Assembly (NCBI GenBank): GCA_039881045.1
Contig: JAYWVB010000052.1
Coordinates: 124,001-188,000 of the forward strand
DNA: 64,000 nt
DNA from: Chaetomium olivaceum
Lineage: Eukaryota > Ascomycota > Sordariomycetes > Sordariales > Chaetomiaceae
Direction: 5' to 3'
How positions within the stretch are numbered: position 1 is the first letter of the stretch; each line of letters begins with the position of its first letter. The notes below the pieces were generated by a model. The model saw only the letters and a program-made list of their open reading frames with translations. It did no database searches and was not told the DNA's origin. Position numbers and translations under genes: made by a program. Positions 46,301-57,040 of the stretch are shown one piece after another.

Positions 46301-46394
46301 GTATTCCCGGAGCTTGTTGTACATCGACATTCTCATGATGACCACAGGGCCACACATATTCGATCAGATTGGGTGGGTAACTTGTTGGTCCCAT
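37355..46394 (-). CDS. Giant acidic tandem-repeat protein with zinc-ribbon-like N-terminus
   Basis: One minus-strand gene of about 9 kb coding for roughly 3000 residues. Intron 45138-45196 (GTAAGC...CTCAG) joins LEN to AEEYLEEDDD in phase. Residues of about 1-160 hold several cysteine pairs (CCKCWATC, CKEC, CQTC, RCNTC, ECRKC), a probable zinc-binding region. Then follows an acidic disordered region with a ladder of RGL/RAL/RGF motifs, blocks of DEEPPL, Gly/Asn/Asp/Tyr, DEQPF/L, EEQPFE and EPYQ repeats, and a final third with about nine KKxGFFAGLFG-like motifs. It ends GNWFWMDVYWK. Frame changes at about 44536-44540, 41985, 41890 and 38755 break the reading but both sides share composition and motif logic. 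No signal peptide or classical membrane helix. Function unknown; a scaffold at membranes or septa is inference. Confidence 0.75.
37825..39070 (-). repeat. Dispersed KKxGFFAGLFG motif array (about nine copies)
   Basis: Each copy is two or three basic residues, one variable residue, then GFFAGLFGSK or a close variant (GWFAGMF, GFFAGFF, GFFATLF, GLFGLFG). Spacers of about 25-95 residues are polar or acidic. The copies lie near 39060, 38935, 38770, 38665, 38555, 38260, 38145, 37945 and 37845. Confidence 0.8.
40190..41075 (-). repeat. EEQPFE and EPYQ coding repeats
   Basis: Short tandem units of 12 nt (EPYQ/EPYE, 40430-40790) flanked by 15- to 18-nt EEQPFE units on both sides. A segment of about 130 nt containing EPNQQPYEEPYQ occurs twice (around 40560-40640 and 40690-40770), showing a larger recent duplication. 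Confidence 0.8.
41325..41670 (-). repeat. 15-nt tandem repeat encoding DEQP(F/L)
   Basis: Twenty-two consecutive DEQPF/DEQPL units plus a terminal DEQAT. On the plus strand the unit reads like tcatcgaacggctgc. Units are nearly identical in DNA, pointing to recent slippage or unequal exchange. The unit length keeps most frames open on both strands. Confidence 0.9.
42090..42460 (-). repeat. Asn/Asp/Gly/Tyr repeats (YNDSG, FNDGG)
   Basis: Imperfect units of 15-24 nt encode GGYNDSG, GAYND and GGFNDGG, a low-complexity polar/aromatic block typical of phase-separating or adhesive segments. Confidence 0.75.
42730..42980 (-). repeat. 18-nt tandem repeat encoding DEEPPL
   Basis: About 14 consecutive DEEPPL-type units with single substitutions (DEELPL, DEEPPF, DEGPPL). 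Confidence 0.85.
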
Positions 46395-48873
46395 CGTTGC
46401 TGCTTCATCCGTGGCCTCGTCTCCCAGCTGGGCTGCGAGGGCGGATGCTCAAGTGTTGTGTGGTATGGGATCTGGATTCCTGAACAAGCAGCAATCCGGG
46501 CTCGGAATAGGAAGAATAGGTGCGAAGGGGCGCGCATGAGATGTGCCCAAGACTCTTAAGGGGTAGGAATTGGGATGAGCCAACTGTGGATGACGGGTGA
46601 TCGCCACGGCCACCAGGTGACCCGGCTTCAACCGTGGTCGAAACATTGTGGCAGTTCCAATTATTATTCGTTTCGAAACCTAACACCAGGTTGCCCGTCA
46701 TGGCATCGACCGCTTCGAGGGCTGCTGTTGGCCCATGGCCTTGGTGTTTCGGCCTCTGCGGCGTAGAACCCTAACCCTACGGGCGCAGCACAGCGATTGC
46801 TTTCACCTCGCACCAGCGATTTGGCTGCACCTCGCACTGCAATTTTAACTGAGGTACAGTACATAACTACCGTACCGATTTGGCGCTCACTCATCAATCT
46901 CCGCTGACTTTGGGATCTGTGGAACGGTCTGAGACATTTTCCGGTGTTGGTTTGGGCGATTGAGCTATCGTCTGTCGGCATTGAGAAAAGACCGACCCCA
47001 ATCTTACCCATCAGGTCGCGTGCGCGGTGCACAGAAAAGAAGGTTGGCGATCACCCGAGATCGACATCCTCCTTGGTTCTCGAAAAGTAGGCCGGAGAGT
47101 TGACAGTTGGTGCGGCAATGCGGCTCTGCCACTGTTTGGGGGTCGGTTCTCTGGCCGCCGCCCCGGGCCTGATGTTTGGCGATTGGTCTTGGGTCTGCCC
47201 AGGTGGTCTTGGCCTTGTCATGCGAGTCGAGTGCACTGATTGGGCAGCTGCAAAATTCTGCGACAGGCCGACTCCACATCTGACGGGCCCACCAATCCTT
47301 GGCCCGACCCTGCTCTCGGGCCCGTTTTCAGTATTTGAGAAGCACAAGCGCCCACTTCATCTCTCCTTGAAAACTGGAACCGATACCTGGTTGTTCCACG
47401 GTCCCTAAACACGGCCGATGCTCGCTCAACCGATGCAAACCCAGCCAAGATTCTCAGCGAAATGCAGCGACAGCGACGGTTTGTTCATTTTGTCTTTGGT
47501 TGACCTCTGAAATGCTTCTCGGACTACACAGTACGTATGTATGTACGTATCCGAACCACTTTCTCGTCACCGCTGTTCCCATGTAACGCTCGGTTCCCCT
47601 ACCCAGCCCCGCTGGTATGTACATACAATCGAGTCCTGGAATACCGATACCTACCTTACATACGGTGTACTGTACGTAAGCGTGTATTCATGTATCTTCC
47701 TTCCCCTTTCTTAACTCAAACTCGACGTCAGACAAGACTCCCGACATAGATAAGTTACACAACACATTCATCTCTCTCCCTATGGTTGTTGCCCCCCTCA
47801 TCACAAGTGAGCAAAAATCCCGGGAGTCTTTTCTTGACGTGGCTTGACATTCTTAACGCCGAGCTTGTTTCTTCTCCCAGTCATTAATTTACATTGCCGC
47901 CGACTCCCGCCGACTCCCATGATCGCCCGGCTCTCGGTGCTCTTATCGGGGACAACGGAGTTCTCCCTCAACTGGATCCTGCAACGTTCTTCGAAAGTCT
48001 TTGATCGTTCGGCTACGAGAGTTAGCTCCAGTCGGCAGCTGAGAATGTCTCAGTCCCACGAGACGCGCCAAAGGGTCCATCGCAATGGGTAGGTAGGTGT
48101 CACATAGAGTCAATGAGTCTTTCCTATGCAAATGTTCTTCAGTGCTTTCATCGATTGTCGGTAACTACCGGCGTCCGGGCGTTTGGAGCTCCCGTGGTCA
48201 ATTCGGGATTCTTCAATGTCAAGCCCGAAAAGCCCGCTCGCCACATTGGACATGCCGATCCCCGACCATCCCTTGCCACAACAGCATCATCATCACCCCT
48301 GGGTCGGTGAATGTAGAAGTACAATACACTAGTACACGTGCAGATATCTCCGGCATTGCACCCTTGTCGTTGCGGGGGCGTGTCACCTACCTTCTTCAGA
48401 CATGGCGTATCTCCGCGCTGTCTCGGTTTTCCGTGTCCCCGATCTCACCTATTTGCTCTCCGCCATTCTGACAATGTACAACTTGACAGTCTGACATGCA
48501 GAACCGTTCCAGTAGCTGGTTCATTGACAGGCCTAGGTGCAACGCAACCATGTCAATCCATACGCAACCTTGTCTCTGTCGTAAGCGGGCGTACCGCTTG
48601 CGCCCGCGGTGTCTGCCCCTTACTCACGTGAAGGGGCCTTGATCCGTCGTAGCGCCGGATAGTGGGCATTCGACCGACCGAGCGAGTATGAGAGCTCCTG
48701 GTCTACTGATGTTCCATCCGGGGCCCATAAATCCCGATCAGTCTTGGCGGAGGGACCTTTAGAGGGGTGGCTACGTCGTTATAAAGATCACCACTCCTCA
48801 CCCATCTGGAGCCGCCTTTTGTCCATCACACTCCAGCGTTAATCTAACTCGATAGCACAAGAATAACGACACC
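46395..48873. other. Long intergenic region with small microsatellite and TATA box
   Basis: About 2.5 kb without a supported gene. A TACG/TATG alternation (47529-47548) is a short microsatellite. TTATAAAG at about 48779-48786 lies 90 bases upstream of the next start codon. Confidence 0.45.
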
Positions 48874-49887
48874 ATGACCGTCAACCCTGCACCCACCCAC
48901 CCCACGCGGGTTTGGCTCATCACATCACCTCGCACGGCATCCAACATGTTGGTCAAGATCCTGAACCTAGACGCACAGAACGTCCGCCCAGCGGAACACG
49001 GCGGGTACTTTTTCCTGGAATCCGCGTTGAAACGGTTTACATTTCACGACAAACCGATGAGCACCTGGAAAACAGAGGACCGGGAGGATGTGTACGCAGC
49101 GCAGCAGGCATCCTTCGACAAGCTACAGGAGTACATCGCGACGGCCGAACAGGAAGGGCAAGCCGTATTCGTCAAGGAGCACGCGTTCGTGATGAACGAT
49201 GCCTATTTCGAATCCCAGTACATGTACGGCCCCGACGCCGTCACGGGCGAGCCGGGCACCCTCGTCGCGCAGGGCATCGATCACCCGACGCGCTCGGCGC
49301 TCAACCTCACGGCCCTGCCGGACGAGTTCCTCAAGACCTGGCGCCCGACCTTCCTGATTCGCCATCCGGCCATGATGCTGCCCTCGCTCTACCGCACCTG
49401 CGTCAGGGACGACGTGGGCGCCTTCAACATCAACGGCCGCCCGGTCCGCCCCAGCAACGAGCCTATGAAGGCCGAGGTGACCATGAAGTGGATCAAGACG
49501 TTGCACAGCTTCTACACGGCTCACTTCGGCGAGGACAGCGAGTGGCCCATCGTGCTCGACGCCGACGACATCATGCTGAACCCCGGCATCGTGACCAAAT
49601 ACGCCTCGCTCGCCGGTCTCGACCCGGAAAAGCTCCGCTTTGAGTGGGAGCAACTGAGTGAGGAGCAGGTGCAGAACCTGCCGCCCCCGAACCGCGTCAT
49701 GCTGAGCTCCATCAATAAGAGCCGCGGTATCGACAAAGCCAAGGTCGCTGGGGCTATTGATATTGACGCCGAGGCTGCTAAATGGAGGGTTGAGTTTGGC
49801 GAGCAGGGAGGCAGGAACCTAGAGCAATGGGTCAGGGATGCGATGCCGGATTACCTTGAGTTGCACGCGAAAAGGTTGAGGCTTTAG
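48874..49887 (+). CDS. Sulfotransferase-like P-loop protein
   Basis: 337 residues, single intact exon starting MTVNPAPTHPTRVWLITSPRTASNMLVKIL. The stretch SPRTASN fits the 5'-phosphosulfate-binding loop and FLIRHP fits the 3'-phosphate-binding strand of PAPS sulfotransferases. The C-terminal WRVEFGEQGGRNLEQWV is shared with fungal members I recall. It would transfer sulfate from PAPS to an unknown acceptor; many fungal members are uncharacterised and some lie near secondary-metabolite genes, which are not seen here. A TATA box about 90 bases upstream supports this start. Confidence 0.75.
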   Translation: MTVNPAPTHPTRVWLITSPRTASNMLVKILNLDAQNVRPAEHGGYFFLESALKRFTFHDKPMSTWKTEDREDVYAAQQASFDKLQEYIATAEQEGQAVFVKEHAFVMNDAYFESQYMYGPDAVTGEPGTLVAQGIDHPTRSALNLTALPDEFLKTWRPTFLIRHPAMMLPSLYRTCVRDDVGAFNINGRPVRPSNEPMKAEVTMKWIKTLHSFYTAHFGEDSEWPIVLDADDIMLNPGIVTKYASLAGLDPEKLRFEWEQLSEEQVQNLPPPNRVMLSSINKSRGIDKAKVAGAIDIDAEAAKWRVEFGEQGGRNLEQWVRDAMPDYLELHAKRLRL

Positions 49888-50433
49888 GACGGGAATATCT
49901 TGTCTGGATATTGTGTTTTACTAGACCATCTGCCACGGTCGTAGGTACGGCCGTACGCAAATCTCATGTCAAATGATAGAACCACATATAACGTCTTAAC
50001 TGCCTAGGGACTAAGCCCACGATCCACGTTACTGTGATTCTCTGTATCCCGCATTCTTGCAATGTCCCGATTTGCCACGATTGGGATACTCGCCGGGTTT
50101 TCTCTCTCCTCCATATTCCGGTTTGGGTCTTGTGGGATTCATCGTTGTTCAGTCATTTCTTTATTGGATGTCTTTCTTTGATGCAATGCTTGACATCAAT
50201 CCTCGAAGGGAAATTCTCCCCTTCAACAATGGCAAATACATCGGCGGTCCCTTCTTCGTCCGTTCGCGGTTTGTTTGGGTGGCTTTGTCCGCAACCATCC
50301 ATGATATGTCACAGCACGACGCGGTTGCCAGGTGGCGGTCTTGTTCTCCTGCACATCCCAAAACACTTCCTCCTGCATCTACCCCTTCCGAGTCTCATCC
50401 ATATTGCCCATCTCAGCGTTCCACATACCCATA
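49888..50433. other. Intergenic, no gene seen
   Basis: 3' end of the sulfotransferase-like gene and promoter of the next. Confidence 0.5.
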
Positions 50434-51990
50434 ATGGCGGCTGTTCCTGGTCCCCCCGGCCGGAAGGTGAATAAGTCACCCCAAAGGCTCACAGCCGACA
50501 TTCTTCGCTGCCAGGTGCCCACGTACTACAGCGTCGGTAAAGCATGGAATGTTCTTGGGTATTACCGGTCGGCCCGGCCAGCACTACAAGAGTTTGTCGA
50601 TGATATCACAGCTCTCTGGGATCACCAAGCCACGCTGAAAACTCCCAAGGGTCGGAGGGCCCGGGCGTACATACTCGATGCTTTGAGGACGCTAGGGTTC
50701 CGCAACCCAAATTTCCACACGGAACGGGAGTCCTTGCGATTGGAAGTCCGTGACCAGGATGGGTCATGGCCTGACCTGCCCGACCCTCCTCAGGGAGGAA
50801 ATACTTACGGCAAGAAAGATGCTCGCCAATACCTCGCTGCAGTGGCACCGCGTGCCACTCGTAACGAACCTGACCATAGGGGCATGATTGAGCGCCAGAC
50901 CTTGTTGCCGGACTTCCATTTGTTCTACGGGTTTCGTTATGGGCATGAGCAGGAAGTTGACGATCTGGATATGCTGCCTCTTCCCGAAGGGGCGAACGGA
51001 GACAATCTCAGGGCGCTGCCTGTTCCCGAGGGTGCAAACTCACTCTGGCATTGTCTGTCGTAGGTTGACGACGAACTGATGCACACCACCTCGACGCTGA
51101 CTCGTGTGGTAGATATCTTCTATATCGGCGCCACCGGCTAGATAACGGCAAACCCGTTGGTGGTAGCAGTCTCTGGCATTATTGGGAGGTAAAAGCCCGG
51201 ATCTGGACGTACTTCATGCAGGTCTTGAAGAACCCCAGCCATGAACTGTGGGCAGAATACCATGTTATGCAACACAAGTCCAAGGTGGTGGACCCAAACT
51301 TCGGCACCCTCTCCATGGCCCGGTCCCTGTACGCAGCCCCCTCTCAGGGAAAGCCCGCGTACCCCCACGAGTATCTCCTACACGTCATTGCCGACTACTT
51401 CGGCACCAAAGTCCAGGTCTACACCAGCGAAGCAGACGAAAGACACCGAGAGTAAGCCACGCCCCCCACCACCACCCCCATACCATGGCACCCACCCACC
51501 ATCCCACCTGAACTACACTAACACCCCACCCAGCCAATACGACCTCCCCGTCACAACCACCTTCTACGGCACCCGCCCTCACACCAGCGACTACCCAACG
51601 CTGACGCTCGCCCTCAACAAAGCCGGCACCCAATACAGCATCGTCGAATCCGACGACCTGCCGCTGCACCAAACGCCAGGCTTCTCCGCCGCGCACCCTT
51701 TCCCCGCCAACCTCCCCCCAGACGAGCACTACCAGCGCGACCACGAAGGCGGGACGCCGCCACGCTTCCAGCAGGCCCCCAACCGGCCCATCCCGCAGCC
51801 GGCGCCGCGCGAGGTGCGCCCGCCGTGCGAGCAGGCGCGGTACAACTATTTTGCGGCGGCGGACCGCGCGGCGATGGACCGCGTGGCGAACCAGCAGGGC
51901 GACATCCTGCCCGAGACGCGCGTGCCGCAGACGGCGTGGTACCCGGCTGAGGACGGCGCCGATCACCATGTGGTGGGGCGGCTGCCGTGA
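50434..51990 (+). CDS. OTU-like protein with Ser in place of the catalytic Cys
   Basis: Exons 50434-51059, 51113-51451 and 51534-51990; introns of 53 and 82 nt join in phase and give 473 residues. Splicing the first intron creates EGANSLWHCLSYLLY, resembling the OTU-protease motif DGNCLFRALSYQLY but with Ser at the nucleophile position and Asp lost. WEVKARIWTYFMQVL and HEYLLHVIADYFGTKVQVY fit the OTU helices. The usual late His motif is not evident. If the OTU assignment holds, it is a pseudo-enzyme or uses another nucleophile (the Cys three residues on). The coding frame continues after the TGA at 51988-51990 to 52347 (see next entry). Confidence 0.55.
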
Positions 51991-52347
51991 CGGTTGCAGC
52001 CGCCGCAGGCGTGGGCGGATGTGCTGCTGACGACGGAGGTGTGGGCGCGCTTTCGGGCCGGGGTCGACATACCTGGTTTTGGGTTTGCGGTGCCCGATGA
52101 GGAGGTGATGGATGGGTGGTGGGAGCAGGCGGGTGCCGATGTGTTTGGGTTGGGTCAGTTGGAAGTGGCGGTGCCGCGGTTTGTGCATGCTCCCCTGGAG
52201 TGGCAGTGGCGGTTTGGGGAGGATCCGATGGTGTTGGGGGGGAGGCCTTTGGCGGGAAATGATGATACGAAGGCGGCGGGGCATACGGTAGAACATCCGG
52301 ATGTGGAGTTTGAGAGGGATAAATGGCGTGGTGTGTTGAGGGGGTAG
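51991..52347 (+). other. In-frame continuation of the OTU-like frame beyond TGA
   Basis: The same frame stays open for 118 residues after a single TGA followed by C. The content is protein-like (WADVLLTTEVWARF, DEEVMDGWWEQAGADVFGLG). This is either a C-terminal extension reached by stop readthrough, or the original C-terminus cut off by one nonsense change or base error. Confidence 0.55.
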
Positions 52348-53339
52348 GTAAAGTGGGTTTTATGTGTTTCGCCATTTCGTTTTGTCCCCCGTTGGCGTTG
52401 TTTGGGTGTTTACTTTAGGGTTGTGAGTCGAGAATCAAGATCAGCTTTGATGTCGGCGAAGCATGGGATATTTCTCTTCACTGCTGTCAGGACTAGCCTA
52501 ACGTACCTAAAAGAGTTTGGTTACGTGGTTGAAACTTGCTATCTGTGAATACAACTACCCCGGGTACCGTAATCGAATAATGTGTGGCCGTCAGACTGAT
52601 ACGGCTCAACTAAACTGGCTACGGTGTTTTGGCTTCTACGCCTTCATCAAACGTAGCCCGTCCTGTGGGTGTCTATTTCTAAAATTGAAGCGGTCGATGG
52701 CACTAGTTCGTTCCGCGACCGGGTCACTTTCTGTGTTCTAGCCAAAGCCCCAGCGTTCTGTTGGAGAATTATTGTCGCATTACAGCAAACCTGAAGTGCT
52801 TGTCCAAGACCTGAACCTTGGTATGGTCTGGTGCCCACAATCCCGTAAACGTGGGACTGTATGTCTGATGTACCCTCTCAATCGAAGTTTATGTAATTGC
52901 CTATCTATAACCTGATGTTGCTACTCATTGTTTCTCTCAGAGTTCGGTCAAGTCCCCGTCCGTGACCACGAACCCAGAAGTTACATTAGACGACCATCAG
53001 TCAGCCCAGTTTTGTTAGTTCAGCCTTCGTTTTCGGGTCGCTTCGGGTGTTGTCGAATCCTACGACCTACCTCCACCACAAACCAGACGCGGTGGTACCC
53101 ACTCAGATCCTGAAGGAGGTTGTTATTTCCCCGGTCATCCGACGGATCGCATGATGTCCCCACACTCCCTCTCGCGCAATGACTTTCACCCAACCATTTA
53201 CTTAAATTCAACCCCCCGTCGTAAATCACAGCACTGGAGCACATTCAGACTCCCAACTTCGTCCGCCCCGTTACAACCAACATAGCAATCTCGGCACACA
53301 CCCTAAAGGTCTAACCAGACCCCTTAACGACCAGAGAAC
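52348..53339. other. Intergenic, no supported gene
   Basis: Nothing recognised on either strand. Confidence 0.45.
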
Positions 53340-53843
53340 ATGGCCTCCCGCCTCTTTTTCGACCCCCTCGTAGCCCTGCGCACCGCACCGCTTGTCTCGG
53401 CGACATGTACGCTTCTCTACGCCCGCGACCAGGACTTTTTCCTCCGTATCTTCAACGAACCCGACAACCGATCAAAGAGCCGCGCCCTGCTCCCCTCGTA
53501 CTGGCAGTCCTTCTTCCGCCACGGGATCTACGTCGTCGTTGGCTGCTTGGCCGCCACCTTCTGGTCGTCCATCGCCAACCTATGCGTCCGCCGCCCGGTG
53601 CTACACGCTAAGCAGTCGTTTTGGTGGTATGTCGCCGGCGCGGGGCTGTCGGTTGGGCATTTGTTATTTGTGCCCGCGGTTGCGCCGTCTGTCAAGGCAA
53701 TATGGGACGCGGATGAGGATGGTACGGATGCCAACGCTGCGTTGGATGAGTGGTTGTCGGTTAACCGGATTCGAATGTGGACTGTTGACTTGGCGGCTTG
53801 GGCGGCGTGTGCTGTAGCAGTGACGAAAACGTTGGAGGCTTGA
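53340..53843 (+). CDS. Small fungal integral membrane protein
   Basis: 167 residues, single intact exon, start MASRLFFDPLVALRT. Hydrophobic stretches lie around residues 10-28, 62-82 (GIYVVVGCLAATFWSSIANLC), 97-118 (WWYVAGAGLSVGHLLFVPAV) and 148-163 (AAWAACAVAV), suggesting four membrane segments with a charged loop DADEDGTDAN. I recall similar fungal proteins described only as integral membrane proteins. No catalytic motif seen. Confidence 0.75.
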   Translation: MASRLFFDPLVALRTAPLVSATCTLLYARDQDFFLRIFNEPDNRSKSRALLPSYWQSFFRHGIYVVVGCLAATFWSSIANLCVRRPVLHAKQSFWWYVAGAGLSVGHLLFVPAVAPSVKAIWDADEDGTDANAALDEWLSVNRIRMWTVDLAAWAACAVAVTKTLEA

Positions 53844-54017
53844 TGGTTTAGCGAGTCGAAGCAAGGTTGGTCATGGCCGTCACGTCAGACCGTCGGGGGT
53901 TTTGTGTATTTTGCTTTCAAGTTATGACAGGGGTAAAAATCGGGCTATGGAAGGGGCCAAACAAAAGGACATGCATGTCTCTGTGCCTTGCCTGTGTCTC
54001 CCACGGTTCAATCCATC

Positions 54018-55507
54018 TCAGACGTCCATGAAAACGGTTGCTGCCTTGGCTGTCTTCTCAATTGGACCGGCCCTTGGATGATTCCCAAACTGTAGCAAAG
54101 CTTCTGTAGATCCACGTGCGCCTGTGGCAAAAAACCAAACCAGGAACACGATCACGGTTGTGGGTAGGGTAAAGGCCCAATAGACCCAAAAATTCGAGTG
54201 CACGATGGTCGGTTGATCCCATTGGAGCGACGGCATGGAGAACAACGCGGCAAAGAAAATTGCAGGAAGAAATGCCATGTTCATAACCGCGATGGTCTTC
54301 ATCGACGAGCTATCTCGCCTGGTTTCCGTCGCAAGCCGAATGCTCGCCGTTGCATCCTCGTGGTGGAGTATGGCAAGCAGCTAGGATGCAATTTTAGTCC
54401 GTTATGAATCATGAGGATTTCAATTTGTGAGCGGTGAGCGTACTTACCACGGTAGATAGCCGTTCGGCTCTATCTTTTAGGTAAACCACATACTCGGAAT
54501 GAGCTGATATCTGCCGTTCGACCGTTGGAACCGCCGCTGCGAGACCCTCAAGACTGCTTCGATAACTTTTCAAAGCTTGACCCGAGATTCTGTGCAGCTC
54601 GTCATTCTCATGCTCCTTGCGTACAAGCTCGAGAAGCACGCGGGAAATTGCGTGGTGGCGGACACGGTTGCCAACGTTACCCGCGGCCTCGCTAACAGCC
54701 TGAACCCAACGGACCAGCTGACTGGTGTCGAACTTGTGGACCATGCCAGCCGGGTCGGTCCTGCAACCGTTGGACAAGTGCGGTCCGAACCCAGTCTGGT
54801 ACTCGATATACCGGATAGTCTCTCTTTCCCAGCGCTTAGTTTCGTATTCGAAGAAATGCTGTGCCGAGGTGCATGCCACGAGGCAGAGCACAGACGGTGT
54901 GTGTATGTGGTGCCTGTGCTCCCAGAGCACGTCGACAAACTTTTCAAATTGTACTAAGGATGTTTTGCGTTCCAGAAAGAGGGCGGTCGTCGTCATGTTC
55001 ATGGGATCGAACGTCCAAACTAAGGCGGAGAGGGCGTTGCCGATAAACCTCGTGAGTCGGAAGCCGTCCCCGTGGTATTCATGGAAACCGTCATAATGCC
55101 GGCAGATCATATGCTTTATTGCGGGATCTGCCTTCATCAGGTCGAAGATCTGGTGAAGGTCGACTTTGCGATGACGATGGAGAAGTCGCGTGCTCGGAAT
55201 ATGCGGACTAGCCTCAGAGTCGCCAATGCTTCTGACAGACCCTCTCCTACTGTCTCATTGCGCCTGGTCGTTGGAATAGCCATGCGCAAAGGTCCTCCTT
55301 TCTCACTTTTTTCAGGGAACGCAGCTTTTGCTCCGCATGGTGTTGTTCATCCCCTTCCCGGCTGACGACCCTCTTCGGGGCATCCGCACTGTCGGAGAAG
55401 ACACGAAGCTCCACAGCATCGTAATGACAGTCGACGCCCGGTGGAGGGTCGAAGAATCTCTGCTCTGTGTCAAAGGCGGTCTGGGCGAGCGATCTGATGC
55501 CGTCCAT
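54018..55507 (-). CDS. CorA-like membrane protein (divalent-cation transporter superfamily), frameshifted
   Basis: Fungal CorA-like protein: a soluble N-terminal domain (KHMICRHYDGFHEYHGDG, TTTALFLERKT) and a long helical segment (AVPTVERQISAHSEYVVYLKDRAERLSTV). Intron 54381-54447 (GTAAGT...CCTAG) leads to RRDSSSMKTIAVMNMAFLPAIFFAALFSM and a second membrane helix. GMN of true CorA is not seen; the helix carries AVMNMAF, usual for fungal CorA-like members. One base appears missing near 55261-55264 and near 55186-55190. With both corrected and the start at ATG 55507, the protein is 474 residues in perfect phase. An upstream frame to 55807 is open but less convincing. Confidence 0.75.
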
Positions 55508-57040
55508 TATGTTCCGTTCCAAGTGTTGGGGAAGTGAGGCAATCTTGGGGATATTAGTCAGTTCTACTGTCTGGAATATTATAATATTGATCGAGGGGCC
55601 TTCATCATCCCTTGGTCCCGCACCTAACGTACAGCACCGAAGCAAGAAACCCCAAACGGCCGCGAGCAGATGAGGCGCGGAAGTGCGGAAACTGCCTTGA
55701 CGCTTCGGGGGCGTCAGGCGTCCTGGACTTGATGAGCAACCCCCCCGTTGTTCAAATGTCACCGCAATTTCGAGGCGGAGAGTCAGGTACGATAATACCA
55801 ATAGCACCCGTGGCTGACTTGGCGCCGTCGGCAGCCAGCTGGATAAGGCGTTTCTGGGTGCCTAACGAGTCTCCTAATGCATACTAGTCACCCATAGCGC
55901 CAATATTTCGCCCCCGGCAGCACAGCCACCAGTGTGCACAATGCACTCAGATACTGTCAACACATCTCCTGGCCCCCTCGACTCTGCAGGTGCATATTCG
56001 ACCGTGTCTGCTTCACTTACGCGTATATTGAAGTCATCCGCCATTGCCAGTTTGTGCCAGGTACTCGAACATCATTACTAGGGAAGCGGCTCTATGCTGA
56101 CGATGTCTCAAGATTGTGACACAATGAGACAACTTCGATGTATGTAAAACTGTGGAGGAAATGGTGCCCATCTGACGTGAGGGCAACCGCCCACAAAACT
56201 TAGCCGCGCATACCGGAGGTCCACGAGCCGGGATATATTCGCTCACGGCTCTGGGCCGTCTTCTTCTGGCTTACAATTGTTGGAAGTTGTGGCACTTGGC
56301 ACTCGGACATTCGGTTGCAGAACATGCGTGGCTGCCCAACGTGGGCGCAATGCAGCCTACGTGGGGGGAGGCCAAGAGCTGACGACGAGCTATTTTACAC
56401 AAGATGAGGGAAAGGACAGACAGAGAGAGGAACAACCTTCAATTGATGACTTCAGGGATGCTCCGAGGATCCCAACCCACTGTTGTAAGCTCCATCATCT
56501 GTGTGATAACCGTGGAATCGTGGCTGTTGGTTTCCAACAACAATCAAGGAGCGGCTCATTCAGTAGAGCTGTTCCTTCCCTAAGCCGTAGAATGAGGGCT
56601 CAAAGGGGTAGGAGCGGTGAGCTTCCCGCTCGAGGGAAGGAGTCGCCCGCGATTTAAGCTGCTTCTAGACCCTAAGCTGGAGATCAACCGTCCCACAACA
56701 GCTCAAGGGCCTTAACTAGTTTGAATTGAACAAGCGGGAATCTAATCGCTCAAAGGGTAAGCTGTTGTACGTTTTTCAGCATCCGGTGTGGACGGGTATG
56801 AACCCTCGTGCGTTGCAGGCAGGTCACTTTCCTTCTCCAGTATTCAATGAACCTGTCTTTGCATCACGACATCGACCGCCACAATCGCAGATTCCACACC
56901 CCGGGGTTGGCTATATTACTACCTACCCACCTGACAGTCTTCTAAAGCACATGTTTTCTTTTCCACCCGCAGGCTCGATACCTCCAGGCCAGCGAGTGCG
57001 GCTTGAGTCCACACCAAAGAAATCTACCTGTTGAACGGAA
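55508..57040. other. Intergenic, no supported gene
   Basis: The short frame 56277-56657 has no family features. The rest appears to be promoter and spacer sequence. Confidence 0.4.

Noticed and set aside
47500..47760. TACG/TATG-rich segment as a possible origin or small RNA
   Set aside because: Only a short microsatellite; no conserved structure or flanking gene supports more.
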